A stretch of 64,000 bases of DNA, taken from assembly GCF_001428605.1 (NCBI RefSeq), contig NZ_LMID01000001.1, forward strand, positions 248,001 through 312,000, in the 5' to 3' direction. The stretch is from Sphingomonas sp. Root720 (GTDB taxonomy: Bacteria; Pseudomonadota; Alphaproteobacteria; Sphingomonadales; Sphingomonadaceae). The notes beneath the pieces were generated by a model. That model did no database searches and was not told the origin of the DNA. It saw nothing but the letters and a program-made list of their open reading frames with translations. A program made the position numbers and the translations under genes. Positions 13,146 through 21,579 of this stretch are shown piece after piece. Positions within the stretch are counted from its first letter, which is position 1. Each line of letters begins with the position of its first letter.

Positions 13146-14455
13146 GCCGCCTCCCCCGTCATCAGCCGTTGCCATTCCTGATATTGGTTACGGAACACCA
13201 TGTCGCTCGATCCCGTCGCCGATCGGCCACCGTCACCGTCCAGCTCCTCGTCTCCGAGATGGCGGTGCATGCTCACCCAATCGAGCCCTTCGCTCAGCAG
13301 GCCATGCTGCAACCGCCGATAGGCTTCGTGATCATCTGGCTGAACGAGGCCGGCCGATGAATTGATCAGGTTGCTGTAAAGCACCGATCGCTTAAGCAGC
13401 TCGTCCGGCGCCCCCTTCAGGCGGAAAGTCCAGCTCTCGATCTCCGTGCAGTCGACGGCGATCGGCTTCACCACGCGGATCGTCTGGATCGCGCCCTTCA
13501 GGGTCAGGCTGGGATAGACCACCGTGTTGTGCCGATTGGTCGAGAGGATATCCCGGGTCCGAGCGTCGCCATAGCTCTGCTCCAGCGCCTCGTTGTAGCC
13601 CGGAATGTCGGAATATGCCGCGTGGATGCTGGTGCGCCCGCCCGAATAGCTATGGCCATATGGAAAGGCATGAAGGCCCATCTCCTCGAAGAAATCATAG
13701 CTGTTCGAGAAGGGCGCCAGGATCTCGATCGCCATCGGCATCCTCTCGCCCGGCTCGATATGCCGCCCGGCAGTGCGATGGCCCGCCTCAGTAGCCGATT
13801 GATGCGCGACCATCGGGTGGAGCAGGTCGTTGAGATTCTCGACGTGGAACTTCCAGTTCACCCGCATGCGATAACGCATCGGCGGCGCCACGATCTCCAG
13901 CGCACCCTCAGGCGAGCGGTCGATCATATTATCGATCGAACCGTCGACCCCGACGAGCCAGTCCTCGAGCGCCGGACCTTCGGCGGCAAGGCTGGCGAAG
14001 ACGAAGCCGCGATAAACGCCGTAGCGCGCGATGGGTGGCATGTTCGCTTCCCGGCACTGCTTGCCGAACCCCGAGTGCGCATAGCCAGACTCGCGCGGGA
14101 TGGTCATGATCTGCCCGTCGAGATGGTAGCACCAGCCATGATAGGCGCAGCGGAACGCCTTCACATTGCCGGCGCCGCTCGGCACCAGCAGCGCGCCCTT
14201 GTGCGCGCAGCGATTGTGGAGGACCGTGATCGCCCCGTCGCGCTGCCGCACCATCACCACCGGTTGCCGGCCGATCGTCGTCGCATAATAGTCACCCGCC
14301 GCCGGGATCTGGCTTTCATGGCCGATATAAATCCAGGTACGCTCGAAGATGCGCGACATCTCCGCCTCGAAAATCGTGGGGTCGGTGTAGATCGTCCGGT
14401 GCACGCGATCCGGTTCGATCAGCGATGCGATCGCGGGCCCTTCCACATCGGTCAT
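13142..14455 (-). CDS. Rieske ring-hydroxylating oxygenase, alpha subunit
   Basis: The catalytic subunit (437 aa) has a Rieske 2Fe-2S site C-x-H...C-x2-H (NRCAHKGA, FRCAYHGW, near residues 83-106) and a mononuclear iron site in NLNDLLHPMVAH (near 208-218). It would add O2 to an aromatic ring with electrons from a separate ferredoxin. Start MTDVEGP is preferred because GAGGA lies six bases upstream; an ATG six bases earlier is too close to it. Placed between an SDR and the beta subunit, the order alpha-beta-SDR resembles iacCDE of indole-3-acetate degraders, but other aryl-acid dioxygenases share that look. The substrate is therefore not proven. Confidence 0.9.
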   Translation of the reverse strand: MTDVEGPAIASLIEPDRVHRTIYTDPTIFEAEMSRIFERTWIYIGHESQIPAAGDYYATTIGRQPVVMVRQRDGAITVLHNRCAHKGALLVPSGAGNVKAFRCAYHGWCYHLDGQIMTIPRESGYAHSGFGKQCREANMPPIARYGVYRGFVFASLAAEGPALEDWLVGVDGSIDNMIDRSPEGALEIVAPPMRYRMRVNWKFHVENLNDLLHPMVAHQSATEAGHRTAGRHIEPGERMPMAIEILAPFSNSYDFFEEMGLHAFPYGHSYSGGRTSIHAAYSDIPGYNEALEQSYGDARTRDILSTNRHNTVVYPSLTLKGAIQTIRVVKPIAVDCTEIESWTFRLKGAPDELLKRSVLYSNLINSSAGLVQPDDHEAYRRLQHGLLSEGLDWVSMHRHLGDEELDGDGGRSATGSSDMVFRNQYQEWQRLMTGEAA

Positions 14456-14464
14456 GGTCATTCC

Positions 14465-15190
14465 TCAGATCTGGAGATAGCCGACACTCGCACCGCCACA
14501 GACGAACAGCGTCTGCCCGGTGACGAACCCGTTGAGCGGGTCGGCGAAGTAGAGAACGGCGCGCGCTATGTCGGCCGGCGTGCCGAGACGGCGGACCGGC
14601 AGGCTCTCGATCAGCTTGCGCTCGCGCTCGCTGCCGGTCGGTACGACGTCGGTGAACATCTGGGTCGGCACCGGTCCCGGCGCCACGACATTGACGGTGA
14701 TGCCGACGGGGCCGAGTTCTAGCGCCCATGTCCGGGCCAGCCCGATCAACCCCGACTTTGTGGCGGTATACACCGTCCGCGTCGCGAGGCCGACGGCGGC
14801 GCGCGAGGAGATCATGACGATCCGCCCGAATCGCGACGCCTTCATCGCGGGCAGGCAGGCCTGCGCAAGCAGGATCGTCGACGCGAAATAGAGGTTCACC
14901 AGATCGTCGAGATCGTCGAGCGTGACCTCCTCCAGCAGCGCCGAGCGGGTGACGCCGGCGTTACAGATGATCGTGGTGGGGCCGCGTTCGGCCACCATCG
15001 CCACCGTCCGCCGGGTCGCCTCGACTTCCGACAGGTCGACCGCGATCGAGGTCAGCCGCTTATGCCGCAGCGGCGATTCTTCCAGCGCCAGCGAGATCAC
15101 CTCATAGCCCCGATCAAGCAGATCCTGGCAGATCTGCAGCCCGATACCGGCACTGCCTCCGGTCACGACGGCGGTCGCAGTCGCGCTCAT
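14465..15190 (-). CDS. Short-chain dehydrogenase/reductase
   Basis: The 241-residue classical SDR has cofactor motif TGGSAGIG at residues about 10-17, the NAG motif (IICNAGVT), catalytic Ser (MISSRAA) and YTATK. It probably oxidises a dihydrodiol or hydroxyacyl intermediate, or reduces a keto group. The ATG at 15188-15190 overlaps the stop of the DUF35 gene (ATGA), and the Rieske alpha gene starts nine bases downstream, so it belongs to the same transcript. A cis-dihydrodiol dehydrogenase role is a reasonable guess from its position beside the oxygenase. Confidence 0.88.
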   Translation of the reverse strand: MSATATAVVTGGSAGIGLQICQDLLDRGYEVISLALEESPLRHKRLTSIAVDLSEVEATRRTVAMVAERGPTTIICNAGVTRSALLEEVTLDDLDDLVNLYFASTILLAQACLPAMKASRFGRIVMISSRAAVGLATRTVYTATKSGLIGLARTWALELGPVGITVNVVAPGPVPTQMFTDVVPTGSERERKLIESLPVRRLGTPADIARAVLYFADPLNGFVTGQTLFVCGGASVGYLQI

Positions 15191-15573
15191 CCTTCCTCTC
15201 CTTCATTCAAGGCATCCGCCAGTCCGGTGGCCGCGATCGGTCTTCCGGCGGCGATCATCACCGGCATTCCGTCGGGGTCGGCGACCACCGACAGCAACAC
15301 GGCATCCCCCGTCGCCACGGCGGGCGCGGCGTAGGCGATCAGCTTGAGACCATCCGCCAGCACCGCCGTGCCGATGCGCAGCGGCAGCAACGGCCGCAGC
15401 GACGGTTCATGGGTGATGTGCAGCGTGGTCAGCGCTATCATCGTGGCGGGGATACCGGCGACATCGAGATCGGCGAGATCGCCGCTCAGGCACCGGCTGC
15501 AAATCTCCCGCCGTGGATAGAGCGCGGTTCCGCAGGTCCGGCATCGTTGCAACAATGCATCGCCGCCGGTCAT
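15187..15573 (-). CDS. DUF35 Zn-ribbon/OB-fold acyl-CoA-binding partner protein
   Basis: The 128-residue protein has two CxxC pairs at the N-terminus (CRTCGTALYPRREICSRC) forming a rubredoxin-like zinc ribbon, followed by an OB-fold. DUF35 proteins bind acyl-CoA and pair with thiolase-like or hydratase partners; in steroid-degrading actinobacteria they form retro-aldolases with SCP-2 thiolase-like subunits. Here the start ATG overlaps the thiolase-like stop (ATGA at 15570-15573), which argues for a stoichiometric complex of the two products. Confidence 0.85.
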   Translation of the reverse strand: MTGGDALLQRCRTCGTALYPRREICSRCLSGDLADLDVAGIPATMIALTTLHITHEPSLRPLLPLRIGTAVLADGLKLIAYAAPAVATGDAVLLSVVADPDGMPVMIAAGRPIAATGLADALNEGEEG

Positions 15574-16766
15574 CGGCCGGCCCCCGCGACGATCGCCGCG
15601 GCGGTGCAGATGCCTCGATCGAAGTTCACCATGCCATAGCCGCTGACCAATGCACGCGCGACACCGGGGATCTGGCGGCCATGCGCCGTGCCGGTCACCT
15701 GACGCACGGCTTCGACCAGCCCCAGGAAGCCGCCGGCCGCGCCGGCCTGGCCGCAGGAGAGTTGGCCGCCCGATGTGTTGTGCGGCAAGCCGCCACCGTC
15801 CCATTGCATATTGGTTCGCCGGACGAAGGCGGGCGCCTCCCCCTCCCCGCACAAGCCCAGTTCCTCGAACTGCACGAAGGAGATGACGGGGTAATCGTCA
15901 TAGGTCTGGACGAGGTCCAGCGCGTCGGGCCCGAAACCCGCCTGCTCGTAAAGCTCGTCCCGGTACAGCCGCCAGCCGCCCCGCCGGGCGATCGGGTCGG
16001 ATCGGAAGGCGTTGTGCCGCTCTCCGCTGGCGCTGATCGTGGCATAGGGAACCCCCAGGCTGCGGGCCCGATCCTCGGTGGTGACGATCAGCGCCTCGCC
16101 GCCGGCACAGGGCATCACGCAGTCAAATAGGTGGAAAGGCTCGGCGATCGGTCGCGCTTGCAGATAATCGTCGACGGTGAGCGGCTTGCGCAGCAGCGCG
16201 TCGGGATTGGCGGCGGCATTATGCCGCTGCGCGACGCACAGCCGGGCGAAATCCTCCCGCGTCGCCCCGGTGCGCGCCATATAGTCGGCGGCGATCATTG
16301 CGAAGACGCCGTTGGGACCCGCCGCGCCATAACGATAAGCGGCCCCGCGCGAAAAGCGGCTGAAATCCTTTATCAGACCGGTGAAGCTGCCCGGATCGGC
16401 GGTGTCGCCGGCCAGGCAGGCGACGACCTCCACATCGCCCGCCTGCACCGCCCGCGCGGCGCGGCGGATCGCGGCGACACCGCTGGCCCCGCCAAGCGGA
16501 ATCTGCTCGGCGAAGCGCACGTCCAGACCGAGATGCTCGGCGACCGAGGAGACGCTGTCAGGCGCCAAGGTGAAGCTGGAGACCGTGATCCCGTCCACCG
16601 CGTCCTTGTCGAGGCCCGACGCCTCCAGCGCCAGCGCCAGCGATCGGCCCAGGAACCACATCGCCCCATGCGGACTGTGCCGTTCATAGGGTACGGTGAC
16701 AGGCGCGATCAGGGCAATGCCCTGATAGGGATCAGGCCTGCGCACGGTCGGCAATCCCCTGGCCAC
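15570..16766 (-). CDS. Thiolase-superfamily protein without the nucleophilic cysteine (possible aldolase)
   Basis: The 398-residue protein has the SCP-2/thiolase fold (AGDVEVVACLAGDTAD; NTSGGQLSCGQAGAAGGFLG; SGYGMVNFDRG). At the place where thiolases have N-x-x-C-x-S-G, this protein reads IPLGGASGVAAI (residues about 89-100), so the nucleophile is absent. A YDDYPVISFVQFEELG segment contains tyrosines where Ltp2-type aldolases have catalytic tyrosines. With the DUF35 gene overlapping its 3' end, C-C cleavage by retro-aldol chemistry on an acyl-CoA is more likely than thiolysis. The start could also be a GTG at 16745; both overlap the ligase gene. Confidence 0.8.
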   Translation of the reverse strand: MARGLPTVRRPDPYQGIALIAPVTVPYERHSPHGAMWFLGRSLALALEASGLDKDAVDGITVSSFTLAPDSVSSVAEHLGLDVRFAEQIPLGGASGVAAIRRAARAVQAGDVEVVACLAGDTADPGSFTGLIKDFSRFSRGAAYRYGAAGPNGVFAMIAADYMARTGATREDFARLCVAQRHNAAANPDALLRKPLTVDDYLQARPIAEPFHLFDCVMPCAGGEALIVTTEDRARSLGVPYATISASGERHNAFRSDPIARRGGWRLYRDELYEQAGFGPDALDLVQTYDDYPVISFVQFEELGLCGEGEAPAFVRRTNMQWDGGGLPHNTSGGQLSCGQAGAAGGFLGLVEAVRQVTGTAHGRQIPGVARALVSGYGMVNFDRGICTAAAIVAGAGR

Positions 16767-18399
16767 GCGGTCGCCGCTTGCGCGCGGTGAGATCGAAGGT
16801 ACGGCCGCCCTCCTGCTCCCGCGTCATCAGCGCGCGCAGTTCGCCGCGACGGATCTTCTGCGACCCCGTCATCGGCAGTTCGGCGACGAAGGCGATATGG
16901 CCCGGCGCCTTGAAATAGGACAGGCTGTCGTTCACCAGATCGAACAATTCGATCGCCAGCGCCTCGCCGCCCACGCCATCGGGTGCCAGCACGATCGCCG
17001 CACCGACCTCCTCGCCGCGTATCTCGTCGGGCACCGGCATCACCGCGCAGGATCGCACCGCCGGGTGGCGCAGCAACACGCCCTCCACCTCAACCGCCGC
17101 GATATTCTCGCCGCTGCGACGCACGATGTTCTTGGCGCGATCGACGAAGCGCATGCTGCCGTCGGGATCGCGCACGACGATATCGCCGGTGCGAAACCAG
17201 CCATCGGTCCAGGCCGCGGTGGTCGCCGCCGGATCGCCATGATAACCCGAGAAGAAAGCGAAGTCGGGCCGCAGCCCCGCCTGCCTGACCAGCAATTCAC
17301 CCGCGACGCCATCGGCCACCGGTCGGCCGTCATCGTCGATCACCAGCGCGCGGACGGTGCCCCCGGGAACGCCGAAACAGCGGGTTCCGACATGACGCGG
17401 TTCGTGGTCGGCGGCGATGATGCCGCCGGCACCGGTCTCGGTCATCGCCCAGGCTTCGATCAGCGGAAAGCCGAAGCGTTCCTCGAAGCTGAGATGATGG
17501 CGAGGATCGACTCCCGCGCCGAAGCCGAAACGGACCTGCGCGCCGATCGGATCGGCAGGATTCGGGGCCTGCTTCAGCAGCATCGCCGGCATCACGCCGA
17601 GATAATGGATGATCGTCGCGCGGGACTCGCGGACCGAGGTCCACCAGGTCGAGGGCCGGAACCGATCGAGCTGCACCACGCAGCCGCCCGACAGCAGCAT
17701 CGCCATGAACGACCAGGCCAGCGCGTTCGAATGGTTCAGCGGCAGCGGCGTGATCAGCCGCTCACGCCCATCGCGTACCGCCGCGATCTCGCCCATCGCA
17801 TTGTACCACCGGCCGCAGTGCAGGAAATATTCCTGGGAGAGGATGCAGCCCTTCGGCAGGCCGGTGGTACCCGATGTATAGAGAAGCGCCGCTTCGCCGG
17901 CCGCCGCATCGGCACGGACGACCGGCATGGGCGACTGGAACCCCGCCCAGTCGCGGCTCGCCTCGCCGACCTGCGGCGCATCGGGATAGGTCAGGCTGGC
18001 GCGCACGCGGTCGAGATGATCGGGCAGCACGATCGCCAACGCCGCGCCGCTATGGTGCGCGAAATAGGCGATCTCCTCGGGGGCCGCCTCGCTGTTGACC
18101 GGCACAGCACTGGCACCGAGCGCGTTGAGCGCGAGGAAATGGACGAAGAACTCGATCCGATTCTCCAGCATCAGCACGACACGGTGACGGTCACCGACCC
18201 CGGCCACCGCATAGCGTTCGACGAGCGTGTCCACCGCCTGGGCGGCCACGGCATAAGTGATCGTCAACGGCTCGTCCGAATAGGAGTCGCAGGCCGCCGA
18301 GGGGATGTGGACGAAGTCGTTGTCGGGGAAGCGCGCGACGGTCTGCCGGAACGCCGCCGAGATGCTGTCGTCGCTGGAAGCCGGCCGAAGATCAGGCAT
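16732..18399 (-). CDS. AMP-forming acyl-CoA ligase
   Basis: A 555-residue ANL-family enzyme. Motif A3 is LLYTSGTTGLPKGCIL, A5 is EAWAMTETGAGG, A8 is WFRTGDIVVRDPDGSMRFVDR with RRSGENIAAVEVEGVL, and the C-terminal lysine region is GSQKIRRGELR. It activates a carboxylate to acyl-CoA via acyl-AMP. The start MPDLRPASS at 18399 overlaps the thioesterase gene by eight bases; upstream in-frame starts would overlap more. In this operon it may load an aryl-acid intermediate, with the thioesterase rescuing trapped CoA. Substrate not predictable. Confidence 0.88.
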   Translation of the reverse strand: MPDLRPASSDDSISAAFRQTVARFPDNDFVHIPSAACDSYSDEPLTITYAVAAQAVDTLVERYAVAGVGDRHRVVLMLENRIEFFVHFLALNALGASAVPVNSEAAPEEIAYFAHHSGAALAIVLPDHLDRVRASLTYPDAPQVGEASRDWAGFQSPMPVVRADAAAGEAALLYTSGTTGLPKGCILSQEYFLHCGRWYNAMGEIAAVRDGRERLITPLPLNHSNALAWSFMAMLLSGGCVVQLDRFRPSTWWTSVRESRATIIHYLGVMPAMLLKQAPNPADPIGAQVRFGFGAGVDPRHHLSFEERFGFPLIEAWAMTETGAGGIIAADHEPRHVGTRCFGVPGGTVRALVIDDDGRPVADGVAGELLVRQAGLRPDFAFFSGYHGDPAATTAAWTDGWFRTGDIVVRDPDGSMRFVDRAKNIVRRSGENIAAVEVEGVLLRHPAVRSCAVMPVPDEIRGEEVGAAIVLAPDGVGGEALAIELFDLVNDSLSYFKAPGHIAFVAELPMTGSQKIRRGELRALMTREQEGGRTFDLTARKRRPRGQGIADRAQA

Positions 18400-18820
18400 C
18401 GGCCGGGCTCCAGGCAAGCCGCACCCGGCCGATCGCGACGAGGCGGCCGGCCATGTCGGTTACATCGACATCCGCGCGGCCGACGGTGCGGCCGGCATGG
18501 CGGACCTGGCCGACCGCGATCAGATCGCTCGACGGCGTGGGCGGGCGCAGGAAATCGATCGACAGCGAGGTGGTCGGTGCATTGCGCCCGATCGTCGCGA
18601 TCGCAGCGAAGGTGCCGGCGACATCGACCAGCGCGGCGATGACGCCGCCATGATGGCGCCCTGACGCCGGCTCGCGCTGGTGCAGGTCGCGGTAGCGCAG
18701 GCCGATGCGGACCCGTTGCTCTTCGACCGACACCTCGTCGAGATCGATGCCTAGCGCGGCATGGAAGGGCGAGGCCGCGATCAACCCCGCGACCAGCTCG
18801 CGCGATCCGCTCGGATTCAT
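18392..18820 (-). CDS. PaaI-type hotdog thioesterase
   Basis: The 142-residue protein has the hotdog pattern HHGGVIAALVDVAGTFAAIA, followed by TTSLSIDFLRPP, as in PaaI/YbgC thioesterases, which hydrolyse aryl-acyl-CoA dead ends such as hydroxyphenylacetyl-CoA. Its ATG at 18818-18820 overlaps the aminotransferase stop (ATGA) and its 3' end overlaps the ligase start, so it is firmly inside the operon. The family link to phenylacetate catabolism fits a pathway through arylacetyl-CoA. Confidence 0.85.
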   Translation of the reverse strand: MNPSGSRELVAGLIAASPFHAALGIDLDEVSVEEQRVRIGLRYRDLHQREPASGRHHGGVIAALVDVAGTFAAIATIGRNAPTTSLSIDFLRPPTPSSDLIAVGQVRHAGRTVGRADVDVTDMAGRLVAIGRVRLAWSPADA

Positions 18821-19947
18821 CGCGCGCCCGCCAGGATGACGGCCAATTCGTCGAGCAGGAACTGATTGTCTTCGGGCAGCCCCACCGAGATGCGCAGCGC
18901 GTCGGGCAGACCGTAGCCCTTGACCGGACGGACGACGATGCCGCGCAGACGCAGCGCTTCGAACAGCGCGTCGGCCCCGGGGGTTTCCGCCCCGAAATGC
19001 GCGAGGACGAAATTGCACACGCTGGGCGTCACGGCGATGCCGAGCTTCGCCAGTCCCTCGCTCAGCTGGACCAGCCCGGCCGAGTTGAGATCGCGGGAGC
19101 GGCGCACGAAATCGTCATCCTGCAGCGCCGCGATCGCGACCGCCTGGGCGACGGCATTGGCGTTGAAGGCGGGACGGACGCGGTTGATATTGTCGATCAG
19201 GCTCGCCCGCCCATAGCCCCAGCCGATCCGCAGCCCAGCGAGACCATACATCTTCGAGAAGGTGCGCGTGACGAGCACATTGTCAGACTGTTCGGCGAGG
19301 TCGAGACCGCAGCCATAGGCCGGGTCGAGTTCGGCGAACTCGGCATAGGCGGCGTCGAGAACGAGCACCACGCGACGCGGCAAACGGGCGTGGAAATCGG
19401 CGATCGCCGACGCGGGCAGGACGGTGCCGGTCGGATTGCCCGGATTGGCGAGGAAGACCAGCTTGGTGCGCGGGCCGACCGCCGCCACCATCGCGTCGAG
19501 ATCGACGCTATAGTCCCGCTCGGGAACGACGATCCGCTCCGCTCCCGCCGCCAGCGCGGCGATGTGGTGGCCGATGAAGCCATATTGGCTGACGACGACC
19601 TCGTCGTCCGTATCGACGAACGCTCGCGCGGCCAGATGGAGCAGTTCCTCCGATCCGCAGGTGGTGACGACCCGTGCGGGATCGAGGCTGAACTTGGCGG
19701 CGATCGCATCGTGCAGCGCCTGCGCTCCCGCATCCGGATAGAGCTGGAGCGACCCGGCATGCGCCTGGAAAGCCGCGGCGGCGAGTGGGCTGCAGCCGAG
19801 CGGGGACTCGTTCGACGAGAGCTTCACCGACCGGCCGGTGCCGCCCGGCGGCGCCTCCCCGGGGAGGTAGGCGGGAACGCGATCGACCCCCTGTCGCGCG
19901 CGGGGCGCCTCGTCCGCGCCTGTCGCAATTACGTCCAGGATGCTCAT
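18817..19947 (-). CDS. HisC-family PLP aminotransferase (likely aromatic amino acid transaminase)
   Basis: This is a fold-type-I aminotransferase of 376 residues: SSNESPLG near residue 44, CGSEELLHLAARAF (97-110), ANPGNPTGT (167-175), LDAAYAEF and the PLP lysine K232 in RTFSKMYGLAGLRIGW. The family includes histidinol-phosphate aminotransferases, many of which act on aromatic amino acids. Here it heads a catabolic operon rather than a his operon, and the regulon includes a ferredoxin oxidoreductase for arylpyruvates and a trpS, so conversion of Trp (or Phe/Tyr) to its 2-oxo acid is the likely job. GGAG lies seven bases before the ATG. The promoter carries operator copy A. Confidence 0.82.
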   Translation of the reverse strand: MSILDVIATGADEAPRARQGVDRVPAYLPGEAPPGGTGRSVKLSSNESPLGCSPLAAAAFQAHAGSLQLYPDAGAQALHDAIAAKFSLDPARVVTTCGSEELLHLAARAFVDTDDEVVVSQYGFIGHHIAALAAGAERIVVPERDYSVDLDAMVAAVGPRTKLVFLANPGNPTGTVLPASAIADFHARLPRRVVLVLDAAYAEFAELDPAYGCGLDLAEQSDNVLVTRTFSKMYGLAGLRIGWGYGRASLIDNINRVRPAFNANAVAQAVAIAALQDDDFVRRSRDLNSAGLVQLSEGLAKLGIAVTPSVCNFVLAHFGAETPGADALFEALRLRGIVVRPVKGYGLPDALRISVGLPEDNQFLLDELAVILAGAR

Positions 19948-19965
19948 TCGTCACTCCGCCTAATC

Positions 19966-20011
19966 GTCTCTTATGAGATTAGTATCAAGCAAAATGACTC
20001 TCAGATGTCAA
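19966..20011 (-). promoter_or_regulatory. Promoter and MarR-type operator A of the eight-gene operon
   Basis: On the reverse strand TTGACA (20006-20011) is followed after 17-19 bases by TTGATA/GATACT, and the operator copy TAATCTCATAAGAGAC (19966-19981) sits on or just after the -10 box, a classic repression position. The operator matches those at 21517, 25675 and 30612. The -35 lies inside the last codons of the permease gene. Confidence 0.7.
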
Positions 20012-21414
20012 GTACCGCCGCGCATCGCCCGGGGGCGGGAGTAAGCGAAATAAACAGCCACGCCCGCGCCTAGCCACAGCAGGAAAGCGATCCAGGTGAC
20101 CCCCGGCAGGAAGGTCATCAGCACGCCGCACCATAAGGCCCCGGCCAGCGGGACGAGCGGCGAAAGCGGCGTCCGGAATGGGCGGGGCAGATCGGGACGG
20201 ACGCGGCGCAGGACGACGATACCGACGCAGACGATCGCGAAGGCGAGCAGCGTGCCGATCGCGATGATCTCACCCAGCAGATGGACCGGAAACAGGCCCG
20301 CCAGAGCGATCGCGATCGCCGCGATCAGCTTCACGCCCTTCACCGGGGTACGCGTCTTGGGGTCGATCTCACCGAACAGCGCCGGCAGCAGCCGATCGCG
20401 CGACATGGCCAGGAAGATGCGCGACTGGCCGAGCATCACGACCATCACCCCCGAAGCGAGCCCGATGATCGTGGTGACACTCAGCACCGGTCGCAACCAG
20501 GCGAGGCTCGGCCCGCCATGAACCAGCGCGACGTTGAGCGGGTTGGCGACGCCGAGTTCGCGATAGGGCGAGAGGCCCGTCATCACCAGCGACAGCGCGA
20601 CATAGGTCAGGGTCACGACGCCCAGCGCGCCCAGGATCGCGACCGGCATGGTGCGTTGCGGGTTCTTCGCCTCCTGCGCGGTGGTCGACACCGCATCGAA
20701 CCCCAGGAAGGCGACGAACACGACCGCAGCGCCGCGGACGACCCCGCTCCAGCCGAAGCTGCCAAAGCTGCCGTCATTCGGCGGAATGAAGGGCTGCCAG
20801 TTGGACAGGTCGACCTGCGCCGCACCAAACAGCACGAACAGCGCGATCGCCCCGACCTTCAGTCCCGCGACGACCCAGTTGAACGCGACCGACTTGCGCA
20901 ACCCACCCGTCAGCACCGTGGCGACGAGCAGGATCAGCAGCATCGCCGGCAGGTTGATCACCGCCCCGCTGAGGCCGAACCCCGTCGCGGCGTCATAGGC
21001 GATCGGCGGCGCGGACCAGCGAGCGGGCAGCGGATGGCCGGCGCCGGACAGGAAGGCGCCGGTATAGGCCGACCACCCCACCGCGATCAGGCTGCACACC
21101 ACGAGATAGTCAAGGATTAGAATCCAGCCGACCAGCCAGCCGGCGAAGCGCCCCATGGTGAAGGTAACATAGCTGTAGGCGCTGCCAGCGACAGGCAGCA
21201 TCGCCGCATATTCGGCATAACAGAGGCCCGCGAGCAAGCAGGCCATGCCGGCGATCACAAAGGACAGCGATATGCCGGGCCCGGCAAAGGAGGCAGCGGC
21301 TACGCCAGTGAGCACGAACGCGCCGGCCCCGATGATCCCTCCGACGCCGAGGGCGATGATCGAGATCGGTCCCAGCGTCCGATCGAGGCCATCGGGGCCC
21401 TGTTCCTTCTCCAT
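20008..21414 (-). CDS. APC-family amino acid permease
   Basis: The 468-residue protein has about twelve membrane helices. The N-terminal IIALGVGGIIGAGAFVLTG motif is the APC substrate/ion signature of helix 1, and CYAEYAAMLPVAGSAYSY that of helix 3. It resembles the cationic/neutral amino-acid group of APC carriers. Two in-frame ATGs share a GAGGAG; the second (21414) is spaced ten bases from it, the first (21423) almost touches it. It is divergent from the MarR gene with operator B between them, and the hisC-type operon follows directly, suggesting it imports the amino acid that the operon degrades. Confidence 0.85.
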   Translation of the reverse strand: MEKEQGPDGLDRTLGPISIIALGVGGIIGAGAFVLTGVAAASFAGPGISLSFVIAGMACLLAGLCYAEYAAMLPVAGSAYSYVTFTMGRFAGWLVGWILILDYLVVCSLIAVGWSAYTGAFLSGAGHPLPARWSAPPIAYDAATGFGLSGAVINLPAMLLILLVATVLTGGLRKSVAFNWVVAGLKVGAIALFVLFGAAQVDLSNWQPFIPPNDGSFGSFGWSGVVRGAAVVFVAFLGFDAVSTTAQEAKNPQRTMPVAILGALGVVTLTYVALSLVMTGLSPYRELGVANPLNVALVHGGPSLAWLRPVLSVTTIIGLASGVMVVMLGQSRIFLAMSRDRLLPALFGEIDPKTRTPVKGVKLIAAIAIALAGLFPVHLLGEIIAIGTLLAFAIVCVGIVVLRRVRPDLPRPFRTPLSPLVPLAGALWCGVLMTFLPGVTWIAFLLWLGAGVAVYFAYSRPRAMRGGT

Positions 21415-21516
21415 GCGGCTCATTCTCCTCGACGGACTTCACAGGCGGGCGCCACAGGGGATCACCGATGCGACAGCCCCCGTCCACGCAGCACGCGGCC
21501 CTTTGGCGGGCAATTG

Positions 21517-21532
21517 CTCCTATATGAGACTA
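21517..21532. promoter_or_regulatory. MarR-type operator B
   Basis: CTCCTATATGAGACTA (reverse: TAGTCTCATATAGGAG) lies between the divergent permease and MarR genes. It matches copy D in 14 of 16 positions when both are read in the TAGTCTC direction. Its place suggests that MarR controls the permease and itself. Core promoter boxes are less clear here than at the other copies. Confidence 0.65.
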
Positions 21533-21579
21533 ATTGCAAGATGTTGTCGATCCGTTGTCGGATGGTTATGATCGCCTGC

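Noticed and set aside
18817-19947. Naming the aminotransferase as biosynthetic hisC
   Set aside because: No other his gene is near, it heads a catabolic operon with a MarR-type operator, and the family is known to act on aromatic amino acids as well.
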